Shown here piece by piece: positions 7,126-14,847 of a stretch of 15,778 nt of DNA (its first letter is position 1; the number at the start of each line of letters is the position of its first letter). The stretch is from NCBI GenBank assembly GCA_030049955.1, contig JASIJX010000621.1:1-15778 (forward strand), in the 5' to 3' direction. Position numbers and translations under genes: made by a program. The notes below the pieces were generated by a model that saw only the letters and a program-made list of their open reading frames with translations, had not been told where the DNA came from and searched no databases. This stretch comes from Acidobacteriaceae bacterium (GTDB lineage Bacteria; Acidobacteriota; Terriglobia; Terriglobales; Acidobacteriaceae).

Positions 7126-8093
7126 ACTACGTTGCGCAGCGGCTCGCCGTTCATATAGCGGCGCAGTTCGGCCGCGGCAATTTGCAACGCCCGGCGCGCA
7201 AATTGCGGGCTAGATGCCGCAACGTGCGGCGTGATCAGCAGATTCGGGCAACTCCACAGCGGATGTCCTTCGGGCAGCGGCTCGGGATCGGTTACGTCGA
7301 GCGCCGCACGGATGCGGCGCGACTGCAGCGCGTCGACCAGCGCCTCCGTGTGCACCACTGCGCCGCGCGCCGCATTCACCAGCAACGTTCCCTGCTGCAT
7401 CAGCGCCAGTTGTTCGTAGCTGATGAGTTGGTGTGTCTCGGGCGTATAGGGAACAATGAGTACGACAATTTCAGCGCTGGGAATGAGAGCATTGAGCTCG
7501 CTGACGGCGTGAACCTCCGGGTCTTCCTGCGAGCCCGCGCGCGGGGTGCGAGCCACACGCAGCATCTCCACGCGAAATGGAGCAAGCATCCGCTCGATTT
7601 CTTTGCCAATGGCGCCGTAGCCGACAAGCAGCACCGTCTTGCCGGTCAATTCCTCGAGCATCACTGGCGGATGGTGCGGATGCGTGTCGCCGGAGATGGC
7701 CGCGTAAGCCGCGTTGGCCTCATTGCGCCGGCGCCACTCGCCCGAACGCTGGATGTCGAGAAAGAGAGGGAACTGTTTGAGCACCGCAAAGATCGCCGCA
7801 ACCGTCCACTCGGCCGTGGAGACGTTGTGTGCGCCTTGTGCATTACAGATGGTGACGCGTGGGCCGACAGTGGCCGGAATCCACTCAGTGCCGGCCATCA
7901 TCGACAACACCAGCCGTACTCCGCGCAGGTGAGGCCACGTCTTCAGCGCGCGCGTAGCATATGGATCGGGGATCCAGACTTCCGCCTCCACGTCATGATC
8001 CATGCGGTTAGAAACGGGTATCAGCTCGACTCCTGCAGGGAAGTCGCGCAGCAATTCCTCTGAAATGGTCTCTGGGTAGGCGACGCGCAGCAT
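7110..8093 (-). CDS. D-2-hydroxyacid dehydrogenase (NAD-binding)
   Basis: Member of the D-isomer-specific 2-hydroxyacid dehydrogenase family, 327 residues, close to the family norm. The Rossmann nucleotide-binding motif is VGYGAIG (157-163). The expected catalytic set is present: Arg243 in NAARGAVV, Glu271 in DVTDPEPL and His290 in ITPHVAAS. It would interconvert a 2-keto acid and a D-2-hydroxy acid with NAD(P)H; the substrate cannot be told (glyoxylate/hydroxypyruvate or phosphoglycerate-like acids are typical). It begins 70 bp after hisA on the same strand, with only a distant AGGA as ribosome binding site, so it could be transcribed from the his promoter or on its own. It converges with pnuT and overlaps it by 16 nt. 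Confidence 0.9.
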   Translation of the reverse strand: MLRVAYPETISEELLRDFPAGVELIPVSNRMDHDVEAEVWIPDPYATRALKTWPHLRGVRLVLSMMAGTEWIPATVGPRVTICNAQGAHNVSTAEWTVAAIFAVLKQFPLFLDIQRSGEWRRRNEANAAYAAISGDTHPHHPPVMLEELTGKTVLLVGYGAIGKEIERMLAPFRVEMLRVARTPRAGSQEDPEVHAVSELNALIPSAEIVVLIVPYTPETHQLISYEQLALMQQGTLLVNAARGAVVHTEALVDALQSRRIRAALDVTDPEPLPEGHPLWSCPNLLITPHVAASSPQFARRALQIAAAELRRYMNGEPLRNVVQATI

Positions 8094-8108
8094 GGCTTAT
8101 GATTTTTC

Positions 8109-8121
8109 CTGTATGTTACAG
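8109..8121. repeat. Perfect short inverted repeat upstream of the dehydrogenase
   Basis: CTGTA-TGT-TACAG is a perfect 13-nt dyad in the hisA to dehydrogenase gap, 15 nt before the dehydrogenase start and touching its only SD-like sequence. It could be an operator half-site pair or a small hairpin. No T-tract follows on the minus strand, so it is not a normal terminator. The function is unknown and chance is possible. Confidence 0.4.
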
Positions 8122-8163
8122 CAGGCGATTGTCAGCAAGACCACAATTTGAGAATGAGCCCGC

Positions 8164-8841
8164 CTATACAGCGAGCAGGTTCGTGTATACAGCCATACCG
8201 GCGACAGCATCCACGCGCATCGCATCGAGCTCGTCGATCTCCTGCTGGCTGCGAATGCCGCCGGCGACGACGAGCTGGCGATAGGTGAGCTTGCGCAGCC
8301 GCGCGGCAACATCCATCGGAAAGCCCTGCATGAGCCCTTCGCCGTCGACATGCGTATAGAGGAATGCCGCGACGAACTTCTCAAGCTGCGGAATAGCATC
8401 GTCCGGTGTCAGCTCAACCTGGGCCTTCCAACCCTTCACGGCAATACGGCCGTTCTTGGTGTCGACGCCGGCCACAATCTGATCGAGGCCAACTTCGTCG
8501 GCCAGCGACGCTGCAAATTCCGTATTCACGAAACCATCAGCGGTGAATAGCGCCGATCCGACAATAATGCGGAGCGCGCCACAGTCCAGCACATGTCGGG
8601 CGCGACCCTTGGTGTGGATCCCGCCGCCCACCTGCACTGGCAGCCGCTTCGAAATCTGTTCGACGAGCACAGCGTTATCGCCCTGGCGCATGGCGGCGTC
8701 CAGGTCGATGAGTTGCACCATCGGGTAGCGCGAGAATTTCTCGATCCAGTACTCGAAATCGTCAAAGGCGAGGCGGAGTTTCTCGCCCTGCACAAGCTGG
8801 ACGATGCGGCCGCCCATCAGGTCAATGGAAGGAATTAGCAT
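8164..8841 (-). CDS. hisA: HisA, ProFAR isomerase (short divergent form)
   Basis: Phosphoribosylformimino-AICAR-phosphate isomerase, the Amadori rearrangement step of histidine synthesis; a cytoplasmic (beta/alpha)8 barrel. It has 225 residues, somewhat shorter than the usual 240-250. It keeps the N-terminal IPSIDL (Asp7), the phosphate-binding VQVGGGI (69-75), an Asp in GVDTKNG (127) and a C-terminal phosphate loop, VAGGIRS. The usual loop T-x-I-x-R/K-DGT is replaced by [11 protein letters not shown] (163-173), which retains the catalytic Thr position but not the RDGT. The start ATG overlaps the hisF stop by 7 nt (ATGCTAA), with GAGG 5 nt upstream. Its place directly after hisF and the retained key residues make the call solid. 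Confidence 0.93.
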   Translation of the reverse strand: MLIPSIDLMGGRIVQLVQGEKLRLAFDDFEYWIEKFSRYPMVQLIDLDAAMRQGDNAVLVEQISKRLPVQVGGGIHTKGRARHVLDCGALRIIVGSALFTADGFVNTEFAASLADEVGLDQIVAGVDTKNGRIAVKGWKAQVELTPDDAIPQLEKFVAAFLYTHVDGEGLMQGFPMDVAARLRKLTYRQLVVAGGIRSQQEIDELDAMRVDAVAGMAVYTNLLAV

Positions 8842-9614
8842 GGAAGCCTCACGGGAACGCTGGATTGCGCGAGCTCTTCTTTGAGCGAGCGCGCGCTAGA
8901 AACACCAAAATGAAAGATGCTGGCCGCGAGCGCGGCATCGGCCTTGCCGCGCGCAAAGACGTCAGCAAAGTGCGCGACGGTGCCTGCGCCGCCTGACGCA
9001 ATGACAGGAATGCTTACGGCCTCGCTCACTGCTGCAGTCAGCTCACAATCAAAACCGGCACGGGTGCCATCGGAATCCATAGACGTAAGAAGAATTTCTC
9101 CGGCGCCGCGTTGCTCAGCTTCGCGCGCCCATTCGACGACACGGCGACCGGCCGGTCTGCGTCCCCCGCTGACGAAGACTTGCGCATCGCGCACGGGATC
9201 GGCGGCGTTAGGATCGCGGCGCGCATCGATGGCGACGACCACGGCCTGCGCACCGAAGCTCGAACCAATGGCGCTGATGAGAGTGGGATCGGCAAGCGCG
9301 GCAGAATTAATGCTAACCTTGTCAGCCCCCGCCTCAAAAACCTGCTCGGCATCGCGCGCACTTCGGATGCCGCCGCCCACGCAGAACGGGACGAAGAGCT
9401 CATGCGCCGTGCGGCGCACAGTATCGAGTAAAGTCTGGCGACCTTCGTGCGTAGCGGTAATATCGAGCAGTACGATTTCGTCAGCGCCTTCGCGCGCGTG
9501 CCGAGCAGCCTGCGTGGCCGGATCACCGGCATCAACAAGATCGACAAACTGCACGCCTTTGACTACGCGGCCGGCGTGCACGTCGAGGCAAGCAATGATG
9601 CGCTTCGTCAGCAT
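8835..9614 (-). CDS. hisF: HisF, imidazole glycerol phosphate synthase cyclase subunit
   Basis: Synthase subunit that uses ammonia from HisH to turn PRFAR into imidazole glycerol phosphate and AICAR. The protein has 259 residues, the usual length. The start is the ATG at 9614, not the longer open frame reaching 9914: [12 protein letters not shown] is the normal HisF N-terminus and GGAGG stands 7 nt before it. Catalytic Asp11 (CLDV) and Asp130 (AIDARRD) are present, as are FCVGGGI and SMDSDGT. The gene overlaps the hisH stop by 7 nt (ATGCTGA) and hisA by 7 nt, fitting co-translation of the two synthase subunits. Confidence 0.96.
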   Translation of the reverse strand: MLTKRIIACLDVHAGRVVKGVQFVDLVDAGDPATQAARHAREGADEIVLLDITATHEGRQTLLDTVRRTAHELFVPFCVGGGIRSARDAEQVFEAGADKVSINSAALADPTLISAIGSSFGAQAVVVAIDARRDPNAADPVRDAQVFVSGGRRPAGRRVVEWAREAEQRGAGEILLTSMDSDGTRAGFDCELTAAVSEAVSIPVIASGGAGTVAHFADVFARGKADAALAASIFHFGVSSARSLKEELAQSSVPVRLPC

Positions 9615-10228
9615 GAAGCTTCCTCCGTGCGCCAGTTGAGAAAATTCCGCAGCACCTTGAGTCCGGTTTCGCCGGATTTCTCCGGATGAAACTGCACGCC
9701 CATCACATTGCCGCGTTCGACGGCGGCAGCGAAAGGCTCGATGTAATGCGTAACGGCTACGGTGTCGGCAGTCACAGGGCCTTTGTAGGCGTGTGTGAAG
9801 TAGACAAATTCTCCCGGATTGATACCGGCGTGAAGGCGTGAATTTGGACGAATTTCGAGCGAGTTCCAGCCAACGTGCGGCACTTTTTCCTTGCCTTCCG
9901 GAAAGCGCGTGCACTGTTCAACGAAGCAGCCGAGGCCGGGCTGAGCAGGCGCTTCAGTCGATCCGGAATAAAGCCACTGCATGCCGACGCAGATGCCGAG
10001 AAAGGGAATCCCGCGCGCAATCGCGGTGCGGATCGCTCCGCTCAGGCCGGTAGTGTCCAGACGCGAGGTGGTCGCGAAGTGACCCACGCCCGGCAACACG
10101 ATGCGTTCCGCTGATTCAACCAGCGCGAGATCGCCGTCCGTGACGACGGTTTCTGCGCCCAGGTGGCTCAGCGTTTTGAGCACCGAGGTCAGGTTGCCCG
10201 CCTTGTAGTCGATCACCGTGACGCGCAT
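9608..10228 (-). CDS. hisH: HisH, imidazole glycerol phosphate synthase glutamine amidotransferase subunit
   Basis: Class I glutamine amidotransferase of 206 residues that releases ammonia from glutamine and channels it to HisF. The catalytic triad is visible: Cys80 in LGICVGMQ, and His181 and Glu183 in VQFHPEKSG. The oxyanion region is LPGVGHF (45-51). The start ATG shares one base with the hisB stop (TGATG) and has AGGA 8 nt upstream. It is immediately followed by its partner hisF, which overlaps it by 7 nt. Confidence 0.96.
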   Translation of the reverse strand: MRVTVIDYKAGNLTSVLKTLSHLGAETVVTDGDLALVESAERIVLPGVGHFATTSRLDTTGLSGAIRTAIARGIPFLGICVGMQWLYSGSTEAPAQPGLGCFVEQCTRFPEGKEKVPHVGWNSLEIRPNSRLHAGINPGEFVYFTHAYKGPVTADTVAVTHYIEPFAAAVERGNVMGVQFHPEKSGETGLKVLRNFLNWRTEEASC

Positions 10229-10854
10229 CAGAGCAATCCTTTGGTCGAGGGCAGCATTTCGCCCAGTTGCTTGTCGCGCGAGCAGGCCACACGCAACGCA
10301 CGCGCAAAAGCCTTGAAAATCGCCTCGATCTTGTGGTGGTTTGATCGGCCGTACATTGTCTTCACGTGCACATTGGCGCGCGCCCCGCGGGCGAAGCCTT
10401 CAAAGAAGTCCGTGACCAGCTCTGTCTGCAAATCGCCCACCAGGCGCGTGCGCACCTTTGTCTCGACGGCGAAAGCGGCGCGGCCGCTCAAGTCGACCGC
10501 CGCGATAGCCAGCGTCTCGTCCATGGGCATGACAAAATAGCCGGCGCGAAGAATCCCGCGCTTGTCGCCCAGTGCGCGGTTGAATGCTTCGCCAAGCGCA
10601 ATGCCGACGTCTTCGACGGTATGGTGCTGGTCGACATCTAAATCACCGTTGCACCTGAGCTCAAGGTCGAAAGCGCCGTGGCGCGTGAACAGCTCCAGCA
10701 TGTGGTCGAAGAAGCGAATGCCGGTCGAGACTTTGTATCGACCCTGCCCTTCAATGGTGAGCCGGATCCCAATTTGCGTCTCGGTTGTGTTGCGTTCGAA
10801 GGCTGCAGAGCGGCCTGACGTGCGTGGTGGAGTTTGTTTGCGCTTCGTCATCAT
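10228..10854 (-). CDS. hisB: HisB, imidazoleglycerol-phosphate dehydratase (monofunctional)
   Basis: Dehydrates imidazole glycerol phosphate to imidazole acetol phosphate. The protein has 208 residues, the size of a dehydratase alone, so there is no fused histidinol-phosphatase as in enterobacteria. Metal-binding signatures are FFDHML with [21 protein letters not shown] and, near the C-terminus, [15 protein letters not shown]. The start is ATG 10854 (a second ATG follows directly), overlapping the hisC stop by 4 nt (ATGA), with AAGGA about 10 nt upstream. About 20 basic N-terminal residues precede the conserved domain. No histidinol-phosphatase gene is present in the window. Confidence 0.96.
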   Translation of the reverse strand: MMTKRKQTPPRTSGRSAAFERNTTETQIGIRLTIEGQGRYKVSTGIRFFDHMLELFTRHGAFDLELRCNGDLDVDQHHTVEDVGIALGEAFNRALGDKRGILRAGYFVMPMDETLAIAAVDLSGRAAFAVETKVRTRLVGDLQTELVTDFFEGFARGARANVHVKTMYGRSNHHKIEAIFKAFARALRVACSRDKQLGEMLPSTKGLL

Positions 10855-11948
10855 TCTAGATCGCTTTCCTTCCGCAGAGCGGTCATGGTCTCGTTAAGCG
10901 CTGCGATTGCGTTGCGCATCTGCTCACGTATGCCGATGGTGATGCGCACGCGGCCGTCGCAGCCGGGATCGCTTGAGCGGTCGCGGACAAGGACGCCGAC
11001 CGTCTTCATGCGGCGGACAAATTCAGCGTGCTGCGGGCCAATATCTACCAGCACGAAGTTCGCGCGGCTCGGCCAGCGGCGCACCCTGAGTGCATCGAGC
11101 GCGGCTTCAAACTCCGTGCGTGCGGCGAGCACTTCACTCACATACCAATCGATATACGCCTGATCTTCGAGAGCGGGCGGAAGGCAGGCAAGCGCCAGCG
11201 AATTCACGCTGTACGGCGAGAGCACGCGGCGCACCCAGCGCATAAGCTCTGCGGGGCCGGCGAGCAGGCCAAGGCGCAGGCCCGCGAGCCCATAAGCCTT
11301 TGAAAACGTCCTTGCGACGACAAGATTGGGAATCGTACCAATCAAGTCCATTACGGTCTTGCCGTGGAAGTGAAAGTACGCCTCATCAACGAGCAGAACG
11401 GCTTGCGGAGCGCGGCGTGCAAGCTCGATGAGCTGCTCTCGCGTTGCTGTTGTACCCGACGGGCTGTTCGGATTCGCAACAGCAATGATCTTTGTCTTCG
11501 GCGTAATCGATGCCAGCAGGCGTTCGAAAGGAAAGGCGAGATCATTGCCGGCAAGTACGGTGACGGCGTGTGCGTCTGTCGACGATGCGTAGACCTCGTA
11601 CATGGTATACGTGGGCACAGGTAGCAGCAGCTCGTCGTCCGCCTCGAGGAAGGTTTCAAAGAGAACGTGAATGGCCTCGTCGACGCCATTGGTCAAAGCA
11701 ACCTGTGTTGGGTTGAGGCCGAGGTGCGCAGCGACGACTGCTTCAATGGGCTCGCGCTCGGGGTAACGCGTGAGCGAGCCGGCCGAAATCCGGCCCAGGA
11801 CTTCGCGCACGCGCGGAGAGCAGGCGAGCGTGTTTTCGTTAAAGTCAAGGCGCAGCGCATCGCGGCTGCCGAGCGGGGGATGGTACTCCTTCATGGACTG
11901 CACGCGTGCGCGCGGCGCCGGTGCTGCGGTGATGGTTGATTCAGCCAC
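10851..11948 (-). CDS. hisC: HisC, histidinol-phosphate aminotransferase
   Basis: PLP-dependent fold type I aminotransferase of 365 residues converting imidazole acetol phosphate to histidinol phosphate with glutamate as donor. The PLP lysine is K217 in [22 protein letters not shown] (159-166) and VDEAYFHF (D188, Y191) are the expected cofactor-binding motifs. The GTG start at 11948 is chosen because GAGGAGG lies 4 nt upstream and it overlaps the hisD stop by 8 nt. An internal ATG at residue 19 is a possible alternative, and the first 18 residues look unstructured. The gene overlaps hisB by 4 nt. Confidence 0.95.
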   Translation of the reverse strand: MAESTITAAPAPRARVQSMKEYHPPLGSRDALRLDFNENTLACSPRVREVLGRISAGSLTRYPEREPIEAVVAAHLGLNPTQVALTNGVDEAIHVLFETFLEADDELLLPVPTYTMYEVYASSTDAHAVTVLAGNDLAFPFERLLASITPKTKIIAVANPNSPSGTTATREQLIELARRAPQAVLLVDEAYFHFHGKTVMDLIGTIPNLVVARTFSKAYGLAGLRLGLLAGPAELMRWVRRVLSPYSVNSLALACLPPALEDQAYIDWYVSEVLAARTEFEAALDALRVRRWPSRANFVLVDIGPQHAEFVRRMKTVGVLVRDRSSDPGCDGRVRITIGIREQMRNAIAALNETMTALRKESDLE

Positions 11949-13218
11949 GGGACCTCCTCGAATTCAGGCGCGTGTAAATAGCCTCTGCGTGGCCGGCGAG
12001 GCCTTCGGCTTCGGCCAGCAGCGCGGCCTTTGGCCCAAGCGTGCGCAGTGCAGGCTGCGCGTATTCCTGCACGGTGATGAGCTTGACGAAGTCGTTTACG
12101 CTCAATCCCCCGCGAACGCGCGCCATGCCGCCGGTGGGCAACGTGTGATTTGGCCCGGAGATATAATCGCCCATGGGCTGCGCCGACCAGCGGCCGACAA
12201 AGACCGAGCCCGCGCTTGTCACCCATTCGAGATCGCGCACGGAATCGACAGTGAGGTGCTCGGGCGCAAGGCGGTTGGTAATAGCGCGGGCTTCATCGGC
12301 TGTGGCTGCGACGATGATGAAGCCATGGCGGCGAAGCGACTCGCGCGCCACGGGATTATTGCGGCTGCGCTGCTTCGCTTGGGCCAACACGTCGCGGCCC
12401 AACTCCTCGCGCGTCGTGATAAAGATAGCGAGGGCTTCAGGATCGTGTTCGGCCTGCGCAACCAGATCGGCCGCGATTTCGCCCGCGTTGCCGCGATCGC
12501 TGGTCATGACGATCTCCGTGGGTCCGGCGAGCATGTCAATGGCGCAATCGAATGCGACGAGGCGCTTGGCCGCGGTGACATAAAGATTACCCGGACCAAC
12601 GATCTTCTGAACGCGCGGTATCGTGTCCGTGCCATAGGCGAGCGCGGCCACGGCGTGCGCCCCGCCGAGCCGGTAGAACTCCGTGATGCCGAGCAGGTGA
12701 GCGGCGGCTAGAGTTTCGAGTGCGGGCTTGGGCGAAACCACGACGATGCGCGGAACGCCAGCCACTTGCGCGGGAATCGCGGTCATCAGCAACGTTGAGG
12801 GCAGCGGATGACGTCCGCTGGGAACATAGCAGCCAACCGCATCGAGCGGCCGTACCAATTGGCCAGTAGTGAGGCCATTAAAGGGCGACGCGTTCCACGA
12901 TTTCGGGAGCTGGCGCTTTGCGAAGCCTCGAATCTGCGAGGTGGCAGTCGAGAGAGCATCGCGCAGGTCGGGTGTCAGCGTCTGCCATGCAGCATTCATC
13001 TCCCCGGGCGTAATGCGCATGGCATCGGGTCCGGCGAGACCATCGAACTGCGCGGCATAGCGAAGCAATGCGCGATCGCCGCCGCGGCGCACATCGGCAA
13101 CGATGCGGCGCACCGCGGGACGCACGGCATCGAGCGCCGCGCCTCCGCGCTCCTCGAGCTGGTTGAGTAGCGCCGCTGTTTCCTGTGCGCCGCGGCCTTT
13201 GGTGCGGACAAGTTTCAT
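11941..13218 (-). CDS. hisD: HisD, histidinol dehydrogenase
   Basis: Zn-dependent, NAD-linked enzyme that oxidises histidinol to histidine in two steps, the last step of the pathway. The length of 425 residues is normal. The Zn ligands expected from the family are Q255 and H258 (AQAEHD), D351 (MGDYISGPNH) and H410 (GLAGHAEA). The catalytic Glu-His pair is E320-H321 in APEHLTV. GPGNLYVTAAKR and AGPTEIV are also family signatures. The ATG has AGGA 7 nt upstream. It is separated from hisG by 105 nt, the only sizeable gap inside the operon, and overlaps hisC by 8 nt. Confidence 0.96.
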   Translation of the reverse strand: MKLVRTKGRGAQETAALLNQLEERGGAALDAVRPAVRRIVADVRRGGDRALLRYAAQFDGLAGPDAMRITPGEMNAAWQTLTPDLRDALSTATSQIRGFAKRQLPKSWNASPFNGLTTGQLVRPLDAVGCYVPSGRHPLPSTLLMTAIPAQVAGVPRIVVVSPKPALETLAAAHLLGITEFYRLGGAHAVAALAYGTDTIPRVQKIVGPGNLYVTAAKRLVAFDCAIDMLAGPTEIVMTSDRGNAGEIAADLVAQAEHDPEALAIFITTREELGRDVLAQAKQRSRNNPVARESLRRHGFIIVAATADEARAITNRLAPEHLTVDSVRDLEWVTSAGSVFVGRWSAQPMGDYISGPNHTLPTGGMARVRGGLSVNDFVKLITVQEYAQPALRTLGPKAALLAEAEGLAGHAEAIYTRLNSRRSRG

Positions 13219-13323
13219 GCGTCGATCCTGACTTCGGTTCCCTTAGAGGCTCAATCCCCATCGTTTTCTTCAGGCATATCCGGGTATGACGGAGGCTCTG
13301 CCCGGGCACCTATTGAAGAACTG
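13219..13323 (-). other. hisG-hisD intergenic gap, 105 nt
   Basis: The only non-overlapping junction in the his cluster. It contains two copies of GAGCCTC about 46 nt apart and a weak dyad, CATA-N6-TATG. I see no convincing promoter or T-tract terminator. A reading frame from a GTG at 13309 runs through it into hisD out of frame, but it resembles nothing and is treated as chance. It could hold an internal promoter or processing site, but nothing visible proves this. Confidence 0.4.
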
Positions 13324-14199
13324 CTACAGCACAACCTTGTTCAGCGGATACTCGACAATACCCGTAGCGCCTGCGCCTTTCAGGCGCGGAATCACGTCGC
13401 GGGCAACGCGCTCTTCGAGAATAGTGTTTACGGCCACCCACTCAGAGTCGCTCAGTTGCGAAACTGTTGGCGAGTTGAGCGCCGGCAGCACCGCGAGCAC
13501 GGCTTCTAGATCAGCGCGCTTCACGTTGAGCATTAGGCCCACCTGCGCCTGTGCGTCGATAGCGCCGCGCAACATGGTTGCGATCTGATCGATCTTCTGC
13601 TTCTTCCAGGCATTGGCCAGCGCGGCTTTCGACGCGATCAAATGCGTCTCACTCTCCATCACGGTGTCGATGATCTTCAGATGGTTGGCCTTGAGCGAAC
13701 TGCCGGTCTCCGTTACCTCAACGATGGCGTCGGCCAGCATGGGCGGCTTTACTTCAGTTGCGCCCCAACTGAACTCCACCTTCACGTTTACACCCTTCGC
13801 GGCGAAGTAGCGCTTGCTCGTTTCCACCAGTTCCGTGGCGATGATTTTGCCTTCCAGATCTTCGGCTTTTTCAAAGCCGCTGGACTCCGGTACTGCGAGC
13901 ACCCAGCGCACTTTGCGGCGGCTCTGCTTGGCGTAGGTGAGCGTGGTCACGCTGGGGACATCGAGCCCGCTTTCCATGACCCAGTCAATGCCCGTAAGGC
14001 CTGCGTCGAGCACGCCATGCTCCACGTAGCGCGCCATCTCCTGCGCACGGATGAGCATGCACTCGATGTCCGCGTCATCAATCGAAGGAAAGTAGGAGCG
14101 GCCGTCGGCGTAAATATTCCATCCGGCACGGCGAAACAGGGCGATGGTCGCGTCCTGCAGGCTGCCTTTGGGCAGGCCGAGGCGAAGCTTGTCAGCCAC
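13324..14199 (-). CDS. hisG: HisG, ATP phosphoribosyltransferase (long form)
   Basis: First committed step of histidine synthesis: ATP plus PRPP to phosphoribosyl-ATP. It has 291 residues, the length of the long form with a C-terminal regulatory domain, so no HisZ partner is needed. The N-terminus [11 protein letters not shown] and the segment [12 protein letters not shown] are typical. The open frame extends 10 codons upstream, but the GTG at 14199 is preferred. GGAGG lies 6 nt before it, the next residues ([12 protein letters not shown]) match the family start, and it overlaps the hisI stop by 8 nt. Feedback inhibition by histidine is expected from the family, in addition to the leader attenuator upstream. 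Confidence 0.95.
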   Translation of the reverse strand: MADKLRLGLPKGSLQDATIALFRRAGWNIYADGRSYFPSIDDADIECMLIRAQEMARYVEHGVLDAGLTGIDWVMESGLDVPSVTTLTYAKQSRRKVRWVLAVPESSGFEKAEDLEGKIIATELVETSKRYFAAKGVNVKVEFSWGATEVKPPMLADAIVEVTETGSSLKANHLKIIDTVMESETHLIASKAALANAWKKQKIDQIATMLRGAIDAQAQVGLMLNVKRADLEAVLAVLPALNSPTVSQLSDSEWVAVNTILEERVARDVIPRLKGAGATGIVEYPLNKVVL

Positions 14200-14542
14200 G
14201 AGCCACCTCCGTTTGCGCGTTCGTCGCAATGGGGCGGGTGAAGCAGCTTACGGTGCCTTCGTGGCAAACCAGGCCGTCGCCTTCCACTTCAACGCGAAAC
14301 AGAAGCGTGTCATTGTCGCAGTCGGTGGAGGCGGAGACGACGCGCAGGCGGTTGCCGCTGGTCTCGCCCTTCATCCAAAGCTTCTGGCGGGTGCGGCTCC
14401 AGAAAGTGACGAATCCGCTCTCGAGCGTTTTGGCGTAACTGGTTGCGTTCAGGAAACCGAGCATGAGCACCTCGCCGGTGCGCGCATCCTGCACAATGCC
14501 GGGGACGAGCCCGTCCATCTTGTCAAAATCAATCCGTTCCAC
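14192..14542 (-). CDS. hisI: HisI, phosphoribosyl-AMP cyclohydrolase (no HisE domain)
   Basis: Opens the adenine ring of phosphoribosyl-AMP, the third step of the pathway. At 116 residues it is only the cyclohydrolase; no phosphoribosyl-ATP pyrophosphatase (HisE) domain is attached. Metal-site signatures are DCDNDTLL (74-81, with Asp74, Cys75, Asp76, Asp78), VCHEG (Cys93) and SCF (Cys100). The start is GTG 14542, with AAGGA 8 nt before it. It is the first enzyme gene after the attenuator terminator, which ends 32 nt upstream, and it overlaps hisG by 8 nt. Confidence 0.95.
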   Translation of the reverse strand: MERIDFDKMDGLVPGIVQDARTGEVLMLGFLNATSYAKTLESGFVTFWSRTRQKLWMKGETSGNRLRVVSASTDCDNDTLLFRVEVEGDGLVCHEGTVSCFTRPIATNAQTEVARG

Positions 14543-14574
14543 TTTTTCGATCCTTGGTTGAGATTTATGGCAGT

Positions 14575-14607
14575 AAAAAACCCGCGGGCGTCAATCGCCA
14601 GCGGGTT
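14575..14607 (-). terminator. his operon attenuator (intrinsic terminator)
   Basis: On the minus strand AACCCGC-T-GGCG pairs with CGCC-C-GCGGGTT around the loop ATTGA, an 11-bp stem with one mismatch. It runs into six T residues (14580-14575). It lies between the His-rich leader peptide and hisI, so it ends transcription before the structural genes. Its 5' strand can alternatively pair with an upstream segment, making it a regulated attenuator rather than an end-of-gene terminator. Confidence 0.93.
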
Positions 14608-14663
14608 GCGTGATTCTCTCGATCTCTCTGGCCAATCAGCTCAGGCCATAGCAGTCCGCCGGC
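14597..14663 (-). promoter_or_regulatory. his attenuator antiterminator pairing
   Basis: GCCGGCGG (14663-14656, inside the leader ORF, 11 nt after the last His codon) can pair over 8 bp, one G-U, with CCGCTGGC (14604-14597). The latter is part of the 5' strand of the terminator stem, so the two structures exclude each other. CCGCC copies among the first codons (14702-14698 and 14693-14689) can pair with GGCGG, giving the 1:2 protector helix of a classical attenuator. A further dyad CATGGA-GAT-TCCATG (14677-14663) follows the His run and may act as a pause hairpin. The pairings are found by eye. Confidence 0.75.
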
Positions 14664-14713
14664 ATGGAATCTCCATGGTGGTGATGATGGCGGGGATGGC
14701 GGAAGCTCTGCAT
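14636..14713 (-). CDS. hisL: HisL, histidine-rich leader peptide
   Basis: Short reading frame of 25 codons beginning MQSFRHPRHHHHHGDS and ending in TGA just before the attenuator hairpins. Six of its first 13 codons are His, five of them in a row (14689-14675), mixing CAT and CAC. When charged tRNA-His is scarce, a ribosome stalled on the His run would leave the antiterminator strand at 14663-14656 free and let RNA polymerase reach hisI. When histidine is ample, the ribosome covers that strand on its way to the stop codon and the terminator forms. There is no SD before the ATG. The predicted transcription start lies only a few bases upstream, so translation may be leaderless. Too short for ordinary gene finders. 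Confidence 0.9.
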   Translation of the reverse strand: MQSFRHPRHHHHHGDSMPADCYGLS

Positions 14714-14722
14714 CTGAATTGA

Positions 14723-14751
14723 AGTTAAGGCACCGCGGCCCGGAGTGTCAA
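14723..14751 (-). promoter_or_regulatory. his operon promoter
   Basis: A perfect -35 TTGACA (14751-14746) is followed after 17 nt by TTAACT (14728-14723) as -10; TAACTT, one base further, gives 18-nt spacing. The -10 matches only about half the consensus, but the -35 is exact. A start about 7 nt downstream falls near 14716, within 0-5 nt of the leader ATG at 14713. It is oriented to drive hisL and the whole hisIGDCBHFA operon, and perhaps the dehydrogenase gene. Confidence 0.75.
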
Positions 14752-14770
14752 ATGATTTGTGGGGTGGCAG

Positions 14771-14799
14771 TTCCTATGCGGCGGTGATTGTTCTAAGAT
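14771..14799 (+). promoter_or_regulatory. Weak candidate promoter for the SRPBCC gene
   Basis: TAAGAT (14794-14799) matches four of six -10 positions, and TTCCTA (14771-14776), 17 nt upstream, matches three of six -35 positions. It would give a leader of about 40 nt for the SRPBCC gene, divergent from the his promoter within the same 134-bp region. Also here are scattered AGCC tetranucleotides (about 14804-14867), probably just local base bias. Confidence 0.3.
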
Positions 14800-14847
14800 G
14801 CTGCCAGCCGCACCCAAGCCAGCCAGCCACGCGGGAGGAGCCAGCCA

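Noticed and set aside
7182..8063. 293-residue plus-strand open frame opposite the dehydrogenase
   Set aside because: The opposite strand encodes a complete dehydrogenase with intact catalytic residues; the plus-strand translation is Arg/His-rich without features.
8109..8121. LexA-type SOS box
   Set aside because: The CTGT and ACAG halves are separated by only 5 nt rather than the 8 nt of the classical box.
9615..9914. N-terminal extension of HisF by 100 residues
   Set aside because: It overlaps hisH in another frame. The family N-terminus begins exactly at the ATG at 9614, preceded by GGAGG.
11770..12711. 313-residue plus-strand open frame opposite hisC/hisD
   Set aside because: It is the reverse-strand shadow of two well-supported his genes with GC-rich codons; its translation shows no recognisable domain.
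14675..14689. Run of five His codons resembling a cloning-vector His tag
   Set aside because: It sits in a short ORF with its own promoter, stop codon and downstream attenuator before hisI, with no vector sequence around it; the natural hisL explanation fits better.
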